In this document: positions 34,860 to 43,881 of the stretch, one piece after another
Layout of the letters: each line of letters opens with the position of its first letter
Position numbering within the stretch: the stretch's first letter is position 1
From: Microbacterium enclense
GTDB taxonomy: Bacteria > Actinomycetota > Actinomycetes > Actinomycetales > Microbacteriaceae
Reading direction: 5' to 3'
Assembly (NCBI GenBank): GCA_038182865.1
Contig: CP116226.1
Coordinates: 372,001 to 436,000 of the forward strand
Length of the DNA stretch: 64,000 nucleotides
Notes under the pieces: model-generated
What the model saw: the letters and a program-made list of their open reading frames with translations, nothing else
What the model was told of the DNA's origin: nothing
The model's database searches: none
Translations under genes and position numbers: made by a program

Positions 34860-35729
34860 CTAGTCGCGGGGAACCGCTGCCCCCGCCTCGAGCGCCTCGG
34901 TCTGGGCGTCTTCGAGGTCTTCGACCTCCTTCTCCCACGCGTCGCGCGCCAAGCGGTACCAGAGGTACAGCGCGAAGCCCGCGAAGATCGCCCATTCGGC
35001 CGCGTAGAAGATGTTGAGCCAGTTGACCCGGGAGCGTTCGTCGGGCGCGGGTGACGAGATCGCGTCGAGGGGTCCGATCGCCGTCTGCGAGGCCACGTAC
35101 TGGCGATACACCGCGACGCCGTCGATGTCGTGCCAGCGCCCCAGCAGCATCGCGGGCGACATACGAGGAAGCGTCTGCGGGTCGACCCCCGCCGACGGGC
35201 GAGCGGGCCCCTCGTCGGAGATCAGGCGTCCCGTGACGTCGACTTCGGCGGTCGGGTCGGCCTCGGCGGTCGCGCGAAGCTCATCGGCGGCGGCGTCGGC
35301 CTCCTCGATCGTGGGAGCCCAGCCGAGAGCCACCGCGAGGGATGCCGGCTTCCCGCCGTCGTCGACGCGGAGCTGCCCCGTGACCCAGTACCCCTCCACG
35401 TCATCGTTGAAGCGCGACGACACGATGATGAAGTCCTCGGGGATCCAGCGGCCGGTGGTCTCGACGCGCTGTCCCACGAGGGGCTCCGCGAGATACGCGC
35501 CCGGCTGGGCCACCTCGCTCAACGGACGCACTACCTCGGTCATCCCGGGCTCGGGCGGCGCGGTGTCGACGGCGCGACCCAGCTGCCACTGCCCCAACCA
35601 CGCGAGCACCCCCGCGACCACGAGAGAGAACGCCAGCAGCGCGATCCATCGCGGACGCAGCATCACCTCGCGCAGCGTCGGCGGGAAGACCTCGGGGATG
35701 GTCGGTTGGACAGCGGGGGGCGTGGTCAC
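34860..35729 (-). CDS. SURF1 family cytochrome oxidase biogenesis protein
   Basis: A 289-aa membrane protein with helices near 28-47 and 248-268, and a long outer domain between. SURF1 landmarks are LGQWQLGRA at the first helix, GRWIPEDFIIVSSR, GYWVTGQLRV and NWLNIFYAAEWAIFAGFALYLWYR at the second. Helps insert haem a into cytochrome c oxidase. GTG start, 13 nt downstream of the guaB3 stop, so it is in the same transcript. Confidence 0.94.
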   Translation of the reverse strand: MTTPPAVQPTIPEVFPPTLREVMLRPRWIALLAFSLVVAGVLAWLGQWQLGRAVDTAPPEPGMTEVVRPLSEVAQPGAYLAEPLVGQRVETTGRWIPEDFIIVSSRFNDDVEGYWVTGQLRVDDGGKPASLAVALGWAPTIEEADAAADELRATAEADPTAEVDVTGRLISDEGPARPSAGVDPQTLPRMSPAMLLGRWHDIDGVAVYRQYVASQTAIGPLDAISSPAPDERSRVNWLNIFYAAEWAIFAGFALYLWYRLARDAWEKEVEDLEDAQTEALEAGAAVPRD

Positions 35730-35742
35730 GCGGACTCCGGCA

Positions 35743-36864
35743 TCAGTGCCCGTACGGGGCCACGACGACCTCGACGCGCTGGAACTCCTTGAGGTCGGAG
35801 TACCCGGTGGTGGCCATCGACTTCTTCACGGCGCCGATCAGGTTGGCCGTGCCGTCGGCGACGGGCGCGGGACCGTAGAGCACCTGCTCGAGCGGACCGA
35901 CGCGGTCGACGGCGACCCGGCGACCACGGGGAAGCTTCGCGTGGTGAGCCTCAGGTCCCCAGTGGAAGCCGCGGCCGGGAGCGTCGGTGGCGCGGGCGAG
36001 GGCGACGCCGAGCATGACGGCATCCGCTCCCATCGCCAGCGCTTTCACGATGTCGCCCGACGTGCCGACGCCGCCGTCGGCGATGACGTGGACGTAGCGC
36101 CCGCCCGACTCGTCGAGGTAGTCGCGGCGTGCGCCGGCCACATCGGCGACCGCCGTGGCCATGGGCGCGTGCAGACCCAGGGTGACTCGGCTGGTGGAAG
36201 CCGCTCCCCCTCCGAATCCGACGAGGACACCCGCGGCGCCCGTCCGCATGAGGTGGAGGGCGGCCGTATACGTGGCCGCGCCGCCGACGATCACGGGAAC
36301 GTCGAGGTCGTAGATGAACTTTTTGAGGTTGAGCGGCTCGGCGACGCTCGAGACGTGCTCGGCCGACACCGTCGTCCCGCGGATGACGAACAGGTCGACG
36401 CCCGCCGCGACGACGGTCTCGTACAGGTCCTGGGTCCGCTGCGGCGTCAGGGCACCGGCGACGGTCACTCCGGCGGCACGGATCTCGGCGAGGCGATCGC
36501 GCACGAGCTCGGGCTTGATCGGCTCCGAGTACAACTGCTGCATCCGCCGCGTCGCATCGGCGTCGGGCAGGGTCGCGATCTCGGCCAGGAGCGGCTCGGG
36601 GTCGTCGTACCGGGTCCACAGGCCCTCGAGGTCGAGCACGCCGAGCCCGCCGAGTCGGCCGAGCTCGATTGCGGTGCGCGGGCTGACGACGGAGTCCATC
36701 GGGGCGCCCAGCACCGGGATCTCGAACGGGAACGCATCGATCGTCCACGCGGTCGAGACGTCTTCGGGGTTGCGCGTGCGCCGCGACGGCACGACCGCGA
36801 TGTCGTCGAACGTGTACGCGCGGCGGGCGCGCTTGGCGCGGCCGAGATCGATCTCCATGGTCAC
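35743..36864 (-). CDS. guaB3: GuaB3 family IMP dehydrogenase-related protein
   Basis: A 373-aa protein with the IMPDH/GMP reductase barrel but no CBS domains. It has FDDIAVVPSRRTR, PVIVGGAATYTAAL and VIADGGVGTSGDIVKALAMGADAVMLG. At the place of the catalytic loop GxGSICTTR of IMPDH it reads GFGGGAASTSR, so the usual catalytic Cys is missing, as in some other actinobacterial GuaB3 proteins. Whether it is a reductase, a regulator or inactive cannot be told. GTG at 36864, 6 nt after TAGGCT, gives a leaderless start; ATG two codons on is the alternative. Confidence 0.9.
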   Translation of the reverse strand: MTMEIDLGRAKRARRAYTFDDIAVVPSRRTRNPEDVSTAWTIDAFPFEIPVLGAPMDSVVSPRTAIELGRLGGLGVLDLEGLWTRYDDPEPLLAEIATLPDADATRRMQQLYSEPIKPELVRDRLAEIRAAGVTVAGALTPQRTQDLYETVVAAGVDLFVIRGTTVSAEHVSSVAEPLNLKKFIYDLDVPVIVGGAATYTAALHLMRTGAAGVLVGFGGGAASTSRVTLGLHAPMATAVADVAGARRDYLDESGGRYVHVIADGGVGTSGDIVKALAMGADAVMLGVALARATDAPGRGFHWGPEAHHAKLPRGRRVAVDRVGPLEQVLYGPAPVADGTANLIGAVKKSMATTGYSDLKEFQRVEVVVAPYGH

Positions 36865-36873
36865 CCGCCCAGC

Positions 36874-37539
36874 CTACCCGCGACCCTCGGCACCGCCGCC
36901 CGGATCCACCCGCTCGGCGGGCGGCAGGTCCGCTCCGCCGAGGAGACGGGTCAGGCGCCGGTCGGCGAGGTACAGCAGGAAGGCCCACGGCCCGAGCCAC
37001 GGGCTCAGCGCCACCACGACGGCGCCGACGATCGTCGCGCTCAGGCCGCCACGCCCGAACCGCCGCGCGGCGTCGGGCTCGAGGTCGGGTATCGCTCCCG
37101 ACCTCGCCGCCCAGACCCATTGCACCCATCCGAGCAGGACCACGGCGAAGAAGTTCAGGGGCAGGAGCATGCGCCCCAGGATGAGGTCGCCGTGGTCGGT
37201 GTTCAGAGCCGACGAGAAGGGCACGAAGACCACCGCCAGGAGGCGGAGCGTGTTGATCCAGATGCCGAGACTGTCGATACGGGTGATGTGCTCGAACTGC
37301 TCCACGTGGGTGCGCCACATGAGTCCGAGAAGCAGGAACGACAGGACGAAGGTGAGCACCGGCTGGCCGAGGCCCGCCAAGGCCGATGCGAGCCCGGCAT
37401 CGGTGCTGACGTCGTCGAAGTGCTGATCGGTGAGCCCCAGGACGAGCAGGGTCGCAGCGATGGAGAAGACGCCGTCGGTGAACGCCTCCACTCGACGCAC
37501 GGAGACCGTGGCGCGGGGGTGGGAGCGTCGACCGAACAT
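36874..37539 (-). CDS. TMEM175/DUF1211 family potassium channel-like protein
   Basis: A 221-aa six-helix membrane protein. The first helix has RVEAFTDGVFSIAATLLVLGL, the RxxxFSD-type signature of TMEM175 channels (here FTD). A single 6-TM unit is usual for bacterial forms, which work as tetramers. Permeability to potassium is inferred from the family. Ends 9 nt before the guaB3 start on the same strand. Confidence 0.85.
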   Translation of the reverse strand: MFGRRSHPRATVSVRRVEAFTDGVFSIAATLLVLGLTDQHFDDVSTDAGLASALAGLGQPVLTFVLSFLLLGLMWRTHVEQFEHITRIDSLGIWINTLRLLAVVFVPFSSALNTDHGDLILGRMLLPLNFFAVVLLGWVQWVWAARSGAIPDLEPDAARRFGRGGLSATIVGAVVVALSPWLGPWAFLLYLADRRLTRLLGGADLPPAERVDPGGGAEGRG

Positions 37540-37578
37540 GGGCTCAGCGTATCGGCGCGCCCCTCCCCCACGACGAGG

Positions 37579-39267
37579 TCAACGCGTTCGCACGACCCTC
37601 TTCTCGTCCCAGACCGGCTCGGGCGACTCGTACACGCGTCCATCGGACCCGAACACGAGGAAGCGATCGAACGAGCGCGCGAACCATCGGTCGTGCGTGA
37701 CGGCGAGAACCGTCCCCTCGAATCGCGCGAGCGCATCCTCGAGCGCCTCCGCCGAGGCCAGGTCGAGGTTGTCGGTGGGCTCGTCGAGCAGCAGCAGGGT
37801 CACCCCCGAAAGCTCGAGGAGCAAGACCTGGAACCTCGCCTGCTGCCCGCCGCTCAGGGTCTCGAACGATTGCTCGGCTTGGGCCACGAGCCCGTATCGG
37901 TCCAGGGCCGAGCTCGCGGCATCCCGAGGCATCCCCCCGCGGTTGTCGTCACCGCGGTGGAGCAGATCGAGCAGCGAACGGCCGACGAACTCCGGATGCC
38001 GATGAGTCTGGGCGAACCACCCGGGCACCACGCGCGCCCCCAGGATGGCGCGACCGGTGTGCGCGACGCGCTCCAGTCCGGCGCCCACGCTGGTCACGTG
38101 CCCGAGGCGCGCATCAGGGTCTGTGCCTCCGCCGGCGAGCAGGCGAAGGAAGTGGGACTTCCCCGACCCGTTGGACCCGAGCACCGCGACGCGGTCGCCG
38201 AACCATACTTCGAGATCGAACGGCTGCATCAAGCCGGTCAGCTCGAGCCGCTCGGCGACCACCGCGCGCTTGCCGGTGCGAGCGCCCCGCAGACGCAGCT
38301 GCAGATCCTGCTCGGGCGGCCTCTCCTGCGGCGGGCCCGCTGTCTCGAACTTCGTCAGGCGCGTGACGGCCGCCTGGTAGCGCGAGGCGAAGCCGTCGTT
38401 CGCCGCGGCGGCCACCTTCATCCGGGCGACGAGGGCGCGAAGCTTCTCGTGCTCCTCGTCCCAGCGGCGCCGCAGCTCGTCGAGACGCGCCATCCGGTCG
38501 TCGCGGGCGGCGGCGTACGTCTCGAAGCCCCCGCCGTGCACCCACGCCGTGCTTCCCGCGCTCCCGGTCTCGAGCGTGACGATGCGGTCGGCGGCCCGGG
38601 CCAAGAGCTCGCGATCGTGCGACACGAGAAGGACGGTCTTCGCCGTGGCCCGCAGCTGGTCTTCGAGCCATCTCTTCCCGGGGACGTCGAGGTAGTTGTC
38701 GGGCTCGTCCAGCAGCAGCACGTCGCCGGGGCCGCGCAGCAGCGATTCGAGGGCGAGCCGCTTCTGTTCCCCGCCCGACAGCGTCGCCAGCTCGCGGAAA
38801 CGAGCGCGGTCGTAGGGCACTCCCAGTGCGGCGATCGTGCAGGTGTCCCACACGGTCTCGTGCTCGTAGCCCCCGGCGTCGGCGTAGTCGGCGAGTGCCG
38901 CGGCGTACCGCATCTGCGTGTCGAGGTCGTCGCGCTCGATGAGGGCATTCTCGGATGCCTCGAGCTCACGTGCCGCGCGGCGGATGCGCGCCGGAGACAC
39001 CGTCACGAGAAGGTCGTGCACGGTCTCTTCCGGGCGTCCGTGGCCGATGAACTGGTCCATCACCCCGAGGGTTCCGCCGATCGAGACGGCTCCCCCGTGC
39101 GCTTTCTCCTCGCCCCGGACGATGCGCAGCAACGTGGACTTCCCCGCGCCGTTGGGGCCGACCAGCGCCGTCGTGGCGCCTTCTCCCACCCGGAACGTCA
39201 CCTCATCGAGAAGGGGTCGACCGTCGGGGAGGACGAAGGAGATGGCGGTGAGGTCGAGGTATCCCAT
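37579..39267 (-). CDS. ABC-F family ATPase
   Basis: A 562-aa soluble protein with two ABC domains and no membrane part, acting on the ribosome. First Walker A GPNGAGKST (around 37-45), signature TLSGGEQKRLALESLL, Walker B VLLLDEPDNYLD, H-loop VSHDREL; second Walker A GSNGSGKS (around 350), signature TLSGGQQARFQVLLL, Walker B LLLDEPTDNLD. The linker between (about 250-300) is coiled-coil-like. Family members act in translation quality control or antibiotic resistance; which applies is unclear. A structured leader of about 90 nt precedes it. Confidence 0.93.
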   Translation of the reverse strand: MGYLDLTAISFVLPDGRPLLDEVTFRVGEGATTALVGPNGAGKSTLLRIVRGEEKAHGGAVSIGGTLGVMDQFIGHGRPEETVHDLLVTVSPARIRRAARELEASENALIERDDLDTQMRYAAALADYADAGGYEHETVWDTCTIAALGVPYDRARFRELATLSGGEQKRLALESLLRGPGDVLLLDEPDNYLDVPGKRWLEDQLRATAKTVLLVSHDRELLARAADRIVTLETGSAGSTAWVHGGGFETYAAARDDRMARLDELRRRWDEEHEKLRALVARMKVAAAANDGFASRYQAAVTRLTKFETAGPPQERPPEQDLQLRLRGARTGKRAVVAERLELTGLMQPFDLEVWFGDRVAVLGSNGSGKSHFLRLLAGGGTDPDARLGHVTSVGAGLERVAHTGRAILGARVVPGWFAQTHRHPEFVGRSLLDLLHRGDDNRGGMPRDAASSALDRYGLVAQAEQSFETLSGGQQARFQVLLLELSGVTLLLLDEPTDNLDLASAEALEDALARFEGTVLAVTHDRWFARSFDRFLVFGSDGRVYESPEPVWDEKRVVRTR

Positions 39268-39366
39268 GGCGAGTTCCCGGGTCGACCGCTTGTGGCGGTG
39301 ATGACGACCGCCGGGCGCGAACCCCGGTCACCGGTCGGCCCGCCGAGAAGCGAGCCGACCAGTCTA
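39268..39366 (-). promoter_or_regulatory. Structured leader and promoter of the ABC-F gene
   Basis: TAGACT (39366-39361) overlaps the TAG stop of the upstream gene and would start an RNA near 39354. The leader has GGTCGGC/GCCGACC arms (39333-39339 and 39354-39360) and a second GGTGA/TCACC pair. A GTG-started upstream frame reads through the ABC-F start. This could be an attenuator sensing ribosome stalling, as known for several ABC-F resistance genes, but this is inference. Confidence 0.45.
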
Positions 39367-39669
39367 CAGAACGGCGTCCTCGGGCTCCGGTTCCGATTCC
39401 CTCGCGTCATCGCGGAGCGACTCCACGAGCGATGTCGCTGTCAACGCTATGACACCCGCGCCGAGGAGGACGAGCCCGGCCGGCCATAGCACCACGGATT
39501 CGGCGACGAAGGTGTCGACACCGAACGCATCGTGCGCGCTCGGTACCCACACCGTCACGCTGTTCGCCAGCGCGAGAAAGCTCCCACACCCGAGAGCGAG
39601 ACCCGGCACAAGCCACGACAGCAGGTGCGGCCACGATTCCGGTGCAAGAGAGGTGAGACGCATTCGCAC
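39364..39669 (-). CDS. Small membrane protein, two helices
   Basis: A 101-aa protein with helices near 18-38 and 58-80 and an acidic tail (ESEPEPEDAV). No family recognised. TAGCCT lies 6 nt before the GTG at 39669 (leaderless), with ATG two codons later as the alternative. Ahead of the ABC-F gene on the same strand. Confidence 0.6.
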   Translation of the reverse strand: MRMRLTSLAPESWPHLLSWLVPGLALGCGSFLALANSVTVWVPSAHDAFGVDTFVAESVVLWPAGLVLLGAGVIALTATSLVESLRDDARESEPEPEDAVL

Positions 39670-39746
39670 CCCGAAAGGCTACGGGCGCAGCGGCGGCCCT
39701 GCATGTCGACATGCGATTCGTCATCCGTCGCCTCACCCGCACACGG

Positions 39747-39780
39747 CGAAGGGCCGGGCAGCCACCGGCCCGGCCCTTCG
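39747..39780 (-). terminator. guaB terminator
   Basis: CGAAGGGCCGGG and CCCGGCCCTTCG pair over 12 bp around a 10-nt loop, 10 nt after the guaB stop on the minus strand. Confidence 0.8.
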
Positions 39781-39789
39781 GTACGGGGA

Positions 39790-41292
39790 TTACTTCTTGT
39801 AGTTCGGCGCCTCGACGACGATCTGCACGTCGTGCGGGTGCGACTCCTTCAGCCCCGCCGAGGTGATGCGGACGAAGCGCCCCTTCGACTTGAGCTCCTC
39901 GACGGTGCGGGCACCGACGTAGAACATCGACTGCCGCAGGCCGCCGATGAGCTGATAGGCCACCGCCGATACGGGCCCCCGGTAGGGCACCTGACCCTCG
40001 ATCCCCTCGGGGATGAGCTTGTCGTCGCTCGGCACGTCGGCCTGGAAGTAGCGGTCCTTGGAGTAGGAGGTCTTCTTGCCGCGGGTCTGCAGCGCACCGA
40101 GCGATCCCATTCCGCGGTACTGCTTGAACTGCTTCCCGCCCTGGAACACGATCTCGCCCGGCGATTCGTCGGTGCCGGCCAGAAGCGAGCCGAGCATCAC
40201 CGTGTCGGCTCCGGCGACGAGGGCCTTGGCGATATCGCCGGAGTACTGCAGACCACCGTCGGCGATCACGGGCACCCCGGCGGGGATTGCGGCCTGCGCG
40301 GCCTCGTAGATGGCCGTGACCTGCGGCACACCGACACCGGCGACCACGCGGGTCGTGCAGATCGACCCGGGGCCGACGCCGACCTTGACGGCATCCACTC
40401 CCGCGTCGATGAGCGCCTGCGCACCTTCACGGGTCGCGACGTTGCCGCCGATGACGTCGATGTGGGCGAACGACTCGTCGGCCTTGAGGCGCGTGACGAT
40501 GTCGATCACACCCGCCGACTGACCGTTCGCGGTATCGACGACGAGGACGTCGACGCCCGCGTCGCGCAGAGCCTCGGCCCGCTGCCAGGCGTCGCCGAAG
40601 AACCCGATCGCCGCGCCCACGCGCAGCCGGCCCTGGTCGTCCTTCGTCGCGAGGGGGTACTTCTCGCTCTTGTCGAAGTCCTTGATGGTGATGAGGCCGG
40701 CGAGCTTGCCCTCGTCGTCGACGAGCGGCAGCTTCTCGACGCGGTGCTTCGCGAACGTGGCGATGACGTCATTGGCATGGATGCCGACGGGGCCCGTGAT
40801 CAGGCCCTCCTTGGTCATCACATCCTTGACGAGGGTCGTCTGGCGCTCGAAGCCCGAGACGAACCGCATGTCGCGGTTCGTGATGATGCCGACGAGGACG
40901 CCGTCCGGGTCGACGACCGGAAGACCCGAGATGCGGTACTGCGCGCACATCGCGTCGACCTCGGCCACGGTGGCATCCGGTGTCGTCGTGATCGGGTTCG
41001 AGACCATTCCCGACTCACTGCGCTTGACCTGGTCGACGATGCCCGCCTGATCCTCGATCGACAGGTTGCGGTGCACGATCCCGATGCCGCCCTGGCGGGC
41101 GATGGCGATGGCCATGCGCGCCTCGGTCACGGTGTCCATGGCGGATGAGAGGAGGGGGGTCGCGACGGTGATGCGACGGGTGAGCCGCGACGACGTGTCC
41201 GCTTCGCTCGGGATGACGTCGGTGTGCCCGGGCAGGAGCAACACGTCGTCATAGGTCAGTCCGATGAAACCGAAGGGGTCGTGCTGCTCCAT
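39790..41292 (-). CDS. guaB: IMP dehydrogenase
   Basis: Oxidises IMP to XMP with NAD+, the committed step to GMP. A 500-aa enzyme with the two CBS domains (about 95-210) inserted in the barrel. The catalytic loop GPGSICTTRVVAGVG carries the nucleophilic Cys; the flap region has RGMGSLGA. The ATG follows AGGAGGATCC, an almost ideal ribosome site. Monocistronic, with its own terminator, separate from guaB3 and guaA. Confidence 0.98.
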   Translation of the reverse strand: MEQHDPFGFIGLTYDDVLLLPGHTDVIPSEADTSSRLTRRITVATPLLSSAMDTVTEARMAIAIARQGGIGIVHRNLSIEDQAGIVDQVKRSESGMVSNPITTTPDATVAEVDAMCAQYRISGLPVVDPDGVLVGIITNRDMRFVSGFERQTTLVKDVMTKEGLITGPVGIHANDVIATFAKHRVEKLPLVDDEGKLAGLITIKDFDKSEKYPLATKDDQGRLRVGAAIGFFGDAWQRAEALRDAGVDVLVVDTANGQSAGVIDIVTRLKADESFAHIDVIGGNVATREGAQALIDAGVDAVKVGVGPGSICTTRVVAGVGVPQVTAIYEAAQAAIPAGVPVIADGGLQYSGDIAKALVAGADTVMLGSLLAGTDESPGEIVFQGGKQFKQYRGMGSLGALQTRGKKTSYSKDRYFQADVPSDDKLIPEGIEGQVPYRGPVSAVAYQLIGGLRQSMFYVGARTVEELKSKGRFVRITSAGLKESHPHDVQIVVEAPNYKK

Positions 41293-41433
41293 GGATCCTC
41301 CTGCGCGCGCGGCGCCTATAAGAAAGGGACGTCGTCGGCCGGCGCGCTTCGCGCTCCGCCTGCGATTCTAAGCGTCGAGAGGCTGTGAATTGTTCCCGAA
41401 GACGCTGGCCGCGGTGCGCATCCGCGATGACAC

Positions 41434-41446
41434 GGTTCGCTAACGA
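41434..41446 (+). promoter_or_regulatory. Motif GGTTCGCTAACGA upstream of livH
   Basis: A 12-mer GTTCGCTAACGA that recurs with one change (GTTCGTTAACGA) before livK at 47857-47868. It lies about 30 nt upstream of the TACGCT -10 candidate (41476-41481), a position for an activator or a repressor of the liv genes. Confidence 0.45.
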
Positions 41447-41499
41447 CTCGGTCGGCGAAACACCCGCGACACATTACGCTCGTAGCGTCGACCGTCGAA

Positions 41500-41522
41500 G
41501 CTGACGGGACGACTTCGTCAGC
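41500..41522 (+). promoter_or_regulatory. Hairpin in the livH leader
   Basis: GCTGACG and CGTCAGC pair over 7 bp around a 9-nt loop, 20 nt before the livH GTG. May shape leader translation; no role known. Confidence 0.4.
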
Positions 41523-41542
41523 GCTGCCGAACTGGAGACTCC

Positions 41543-42889
41543 GTGGGTCATTCCTCCCCCACCGCGATACGATCGCGATCCCTATCCCGCATGGCCATCC
41601 TCGTGTCGCTCCTCGTGAGCGCCGTGGCCGTCCTGAGTCTGCTGCTCGCGTCACCCGCGAGCGCGCAGACCACGCAGGCCCCGACACCCGCCGCCTCGGC
41701 CGGGACCGGAGACGTCTCGACCCAGTACACGATCGGCGGCATCATCCGCGCCGGCGACGACCCGGTCGAAGGTGTCGAAGTCCTCGTCGAGGGATCCGGC
41801 TTCTCGGAGGTCGGCACCACCGGCGCCGACGGGCGCTGGACGGTCTCGGTGCCCGGACCGGGCTCCTACACCGCGGAGCTGCAGGTCGACACGCTCCCCG
41901 ACGGCGTCGCCCCACGCGATCCCGACAACGTCAAACGCGACGTGAGCATCGGAACGACCAACACGGTCAACGTCCTCTTCCCGACGGGCGAAGGGACGGC
42001 CGCCGCCGGATCGATCTGGGACACACTCTTCTCGCGCTTCTTCTACGGCCTGAACTTCGGCCTGCTGCTGGCTCTCGCGGCGATCGGCATCTCGCTGATC
42101 TTCGGCACGACCGGCGTGAACAACTTCGCGCACGGCGAGATGCTCACCTTCGGCGCCATCATCTTCTACGTCTTCACCGCGATGGGGTGGAACCTCCTGT
42201 TGGCGGTGCTGCTCACCGTGGCCCTCTCGGCCGCGCTCGGCTGGACACAGGATGCCGTGCTGTTCAAACCTCTGCGTAAACGCGGGGTCGGGTTGGTCCA
42301 GGTGCTCATCGTGACGATCGGTCTCTCGATCGTCCTGCGGTACCTGTACCTCTACTTCTTCGACGGTGGCACGCGCAACATCGCGACCGGCATCACCGAC
42401 AACGTGACCATCGGCCCGGTGACGGTGACGCTGACGTCGATCATCAGCATGGGTGTCAGCATCGTCATGCTCGCGCTGGTGGCCTACTTCCTCACACGCA
42501 CCCGCATCGGTAAAGCGACGCGCGCGGTCAGTGATAACGCCTCGCTCGCGGCCGCCTCCGGCATCAACGTCGACCGCGTGATCCGCATCGTCTGGGTGCT
42601 CGCCGGTGCCCTCACGGGCCTGTCGGGTGTCTTGTACGGCCTCTACCGCGGTGTCACGTGGGACATGGGCTTCGCAATCCTGCTGCTGCTGTTCGCCGCC
42701 GTCACGCTGGGTGGTCTGGGAAGCGCGTTCGGCGCGCTCGTGGGCTCGCTCATCATCGGCATCATCACGGAACTGTCGACCATCGTCATCCCACCCGACC
42801 TGCGGTACGCGGTGGCCCTGATCGTGCTCATCGGCGTGCTGCTGTTCCGGCCGCAAGGTGTGCTCGGTCGTAAAGAGCGGATTGGTTGA
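41543..42889 (+). CDS. livH: Branched-chain amino acid ABC permease LivH with extra N-terminal domain
   Basis: A 448-aa protein. Residues 1-41 form a signal peptide (ASPASA-Q), 59-148 a beta-rich carboxypeptidase-regulatory/Ig-like domain (EGVEVLVEGSGFSEVGTTGADGRW, a typical kink), and 160-448 the LivH permease (FGTTGVNNFAHGEM, GRKERIG end). Ordinary LivH is about 290-310 aa and lacks the outer domain. The extra domain faces outward, next to where LivK docks. First gene of livHMGF; GTG start with GGAG 5 nt ahead. Transports leucine, isoleucine, valine or another small compound. Confidence 0.95.
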   Translation: MGHSSPTAIRSRSLSRMAILVSLLVSAVAVLSLLLASPASAQTTQAPTPAASAGTGDVSTQYTIGGIIRAGDDPVEGVEVLVEGSGFSEVGTTGADGRWTVSVPGPGSYTAELQVDTLPDGVAPRDPDNVKRDVSIGTTNTVNVLFPTGEGTAAAGSIWDTLFSRFFYGLNFGLLLALAAIGISLIFGTTGVNNFAHGEMLTFGAIIFYVFTAMGWNLLLAVLLTVALSAALGWTQDAVLFKPLRKRGVGLVQVLIVTIGLSIVLRYLYLYFFDGGTRNIATGITDNVTIGPVTVTLTSIISMGVSIVMLALVAYFLTRTRIGKATRAVSDNASLAAASGINVDRVIRIVWVLAGALTGLSGVLYGLYRGVTWDMGFAILLLLFAAVTLGGLGSAFGALVGSLIIGIITELSTIVIPPDLRYAVALIVLIGVLLFRPQGVLGRKERIG

Positions 42890-42900
42890 GGAACGACGAC

Positions 42901-43881
42901 ATGGACTGGATTTCGATCTTCAACAACGCCGCGGGCGAGCTCATCAGCCCGACCACCGCGGCCTACGCCCTCGCCGCGATCGGCCTCAGCGTGCACTTCG
43001 GCTACGCCGGCCTGCTCAACTTCGGTCAAGCGGGCTTCATGGCGGTCGGTGCCTACGCCTTCGCCATCGCGACCCTGTCGCTCTCGGCCCCGGTGTGGCT
43101 CGCGATCCTCATCGCGATCGTCGCCTCGGTGCTCTTCGCCTTCATCCTCGGCATCCCGACCCTGCGTCTGCGCGCCGACTACCTCGCGATCGTCACCATC
43201 GCCGCCGCCGAGATCGTGCGGTACATCGTGTCGACGGTGGGTCTGACCGACATCACCGGCGGCTCGCAGGGCCTCAATGGATACAACCGTGAGTTCCAGG
43301 CGCTGAACCCGCTGCCGGGCGGCACCTACGGCATCGGCCCGTGGACGTATTCGGCCAACGACTGGTGGGTCCGTCTGTTCGGCTGGGGTCTGGTCATCAT
43401 CGCGACGCTTCTCGTCTTCCTCCTCATGCGCAGCCCGTGGGGCCGCGTCGTCAAGGGCATCCGCGAAGACGAGGATGCCGTGCGCAGCCTCGGCAAGAAC
43501 GTCTACGCCTACAAGATGCAGGCGCTCGTGCTCGGTGGCGTGATGGGCGGCCTCGCGGGAGTGGTGTTCATCCTCCCCCGCGCCGTGCAGCCCGGTAACT
43601 ACGGCACCGCGCTGACGTTCTTCATCTGGACCGCTCTCCTCCTCGGAGGAGCAGCGACCCTGCTCGGCCCCATCGTGGGAGCGATGCTGTTCTGGGTCCT
43701 GCTGTCGCTGTCGAACGGCATCATCGTGGGACTGCGCGACGTCGGCATCCTGGGCTTCATGTCCAGCACGCAGACGGGCCAGGTGCGTTTCATCCTCGTC
43801 GGCATCGGACTGATGCTCCTCGTGATCTTCCGACCACAGGGCATCTTCGGCAACAAGAAGGAGCTGTCGTTCAATGTCTGA
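42901..43881 (+). CDS. livM: Branched-chain amino acid ABC permease LivM
   Basis: A 326-aa membrane protein with eight or so helices. The family block FGQAGFMAVGAYAFAI and LRADYLAIVTIAAAEI are evident, with the EAA-type cytosolic loop GRVVKGIREDEDAV that docks the ATPases. Second half of the transmembrane pore with LivH. GAGGAACG precedes the ATG; the end overlaps livG by 8 nt. Confidence 0.95.
   Translation: MDWISIFNNAAGELISPTTAAYALAAIGLSVHFGYAGLLNFGQAGFMAVGAYAFAIATLSLSAPVWLAILIAIVASVLFAFILGIPTLRLRADYLAIVTIAAAEIVRYIVSTVGLTDITGGSQGLNGYNREFQALNPLPGGTYGIGPWTYSANDWWVRLFGWGLVIIATLLVFLLMRSPWGRVVKGIREDEDAVRSLGKNVYAYKMQALVLGGVMGGLAGVVFILPRAVQPGNYGTALTFFIWTALLLGGAATLLGPIVGAMLFWVLLSLSNGIIVGLRDVGILGFMSSTQTGQVRFILVGIGLMLLVIFRPQGIFGNKKELSFNV

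Noticed and set aside
35011..39489. A 1492-codon open frame on the plus strand
   Set aside because: It runs antisense across SURF1, guaB3, TMEM175 and ABC-F genes. Its translation is repetitive Arg/Gly/His/Val-rich without any family, as expected from GC-rich antisense frames.
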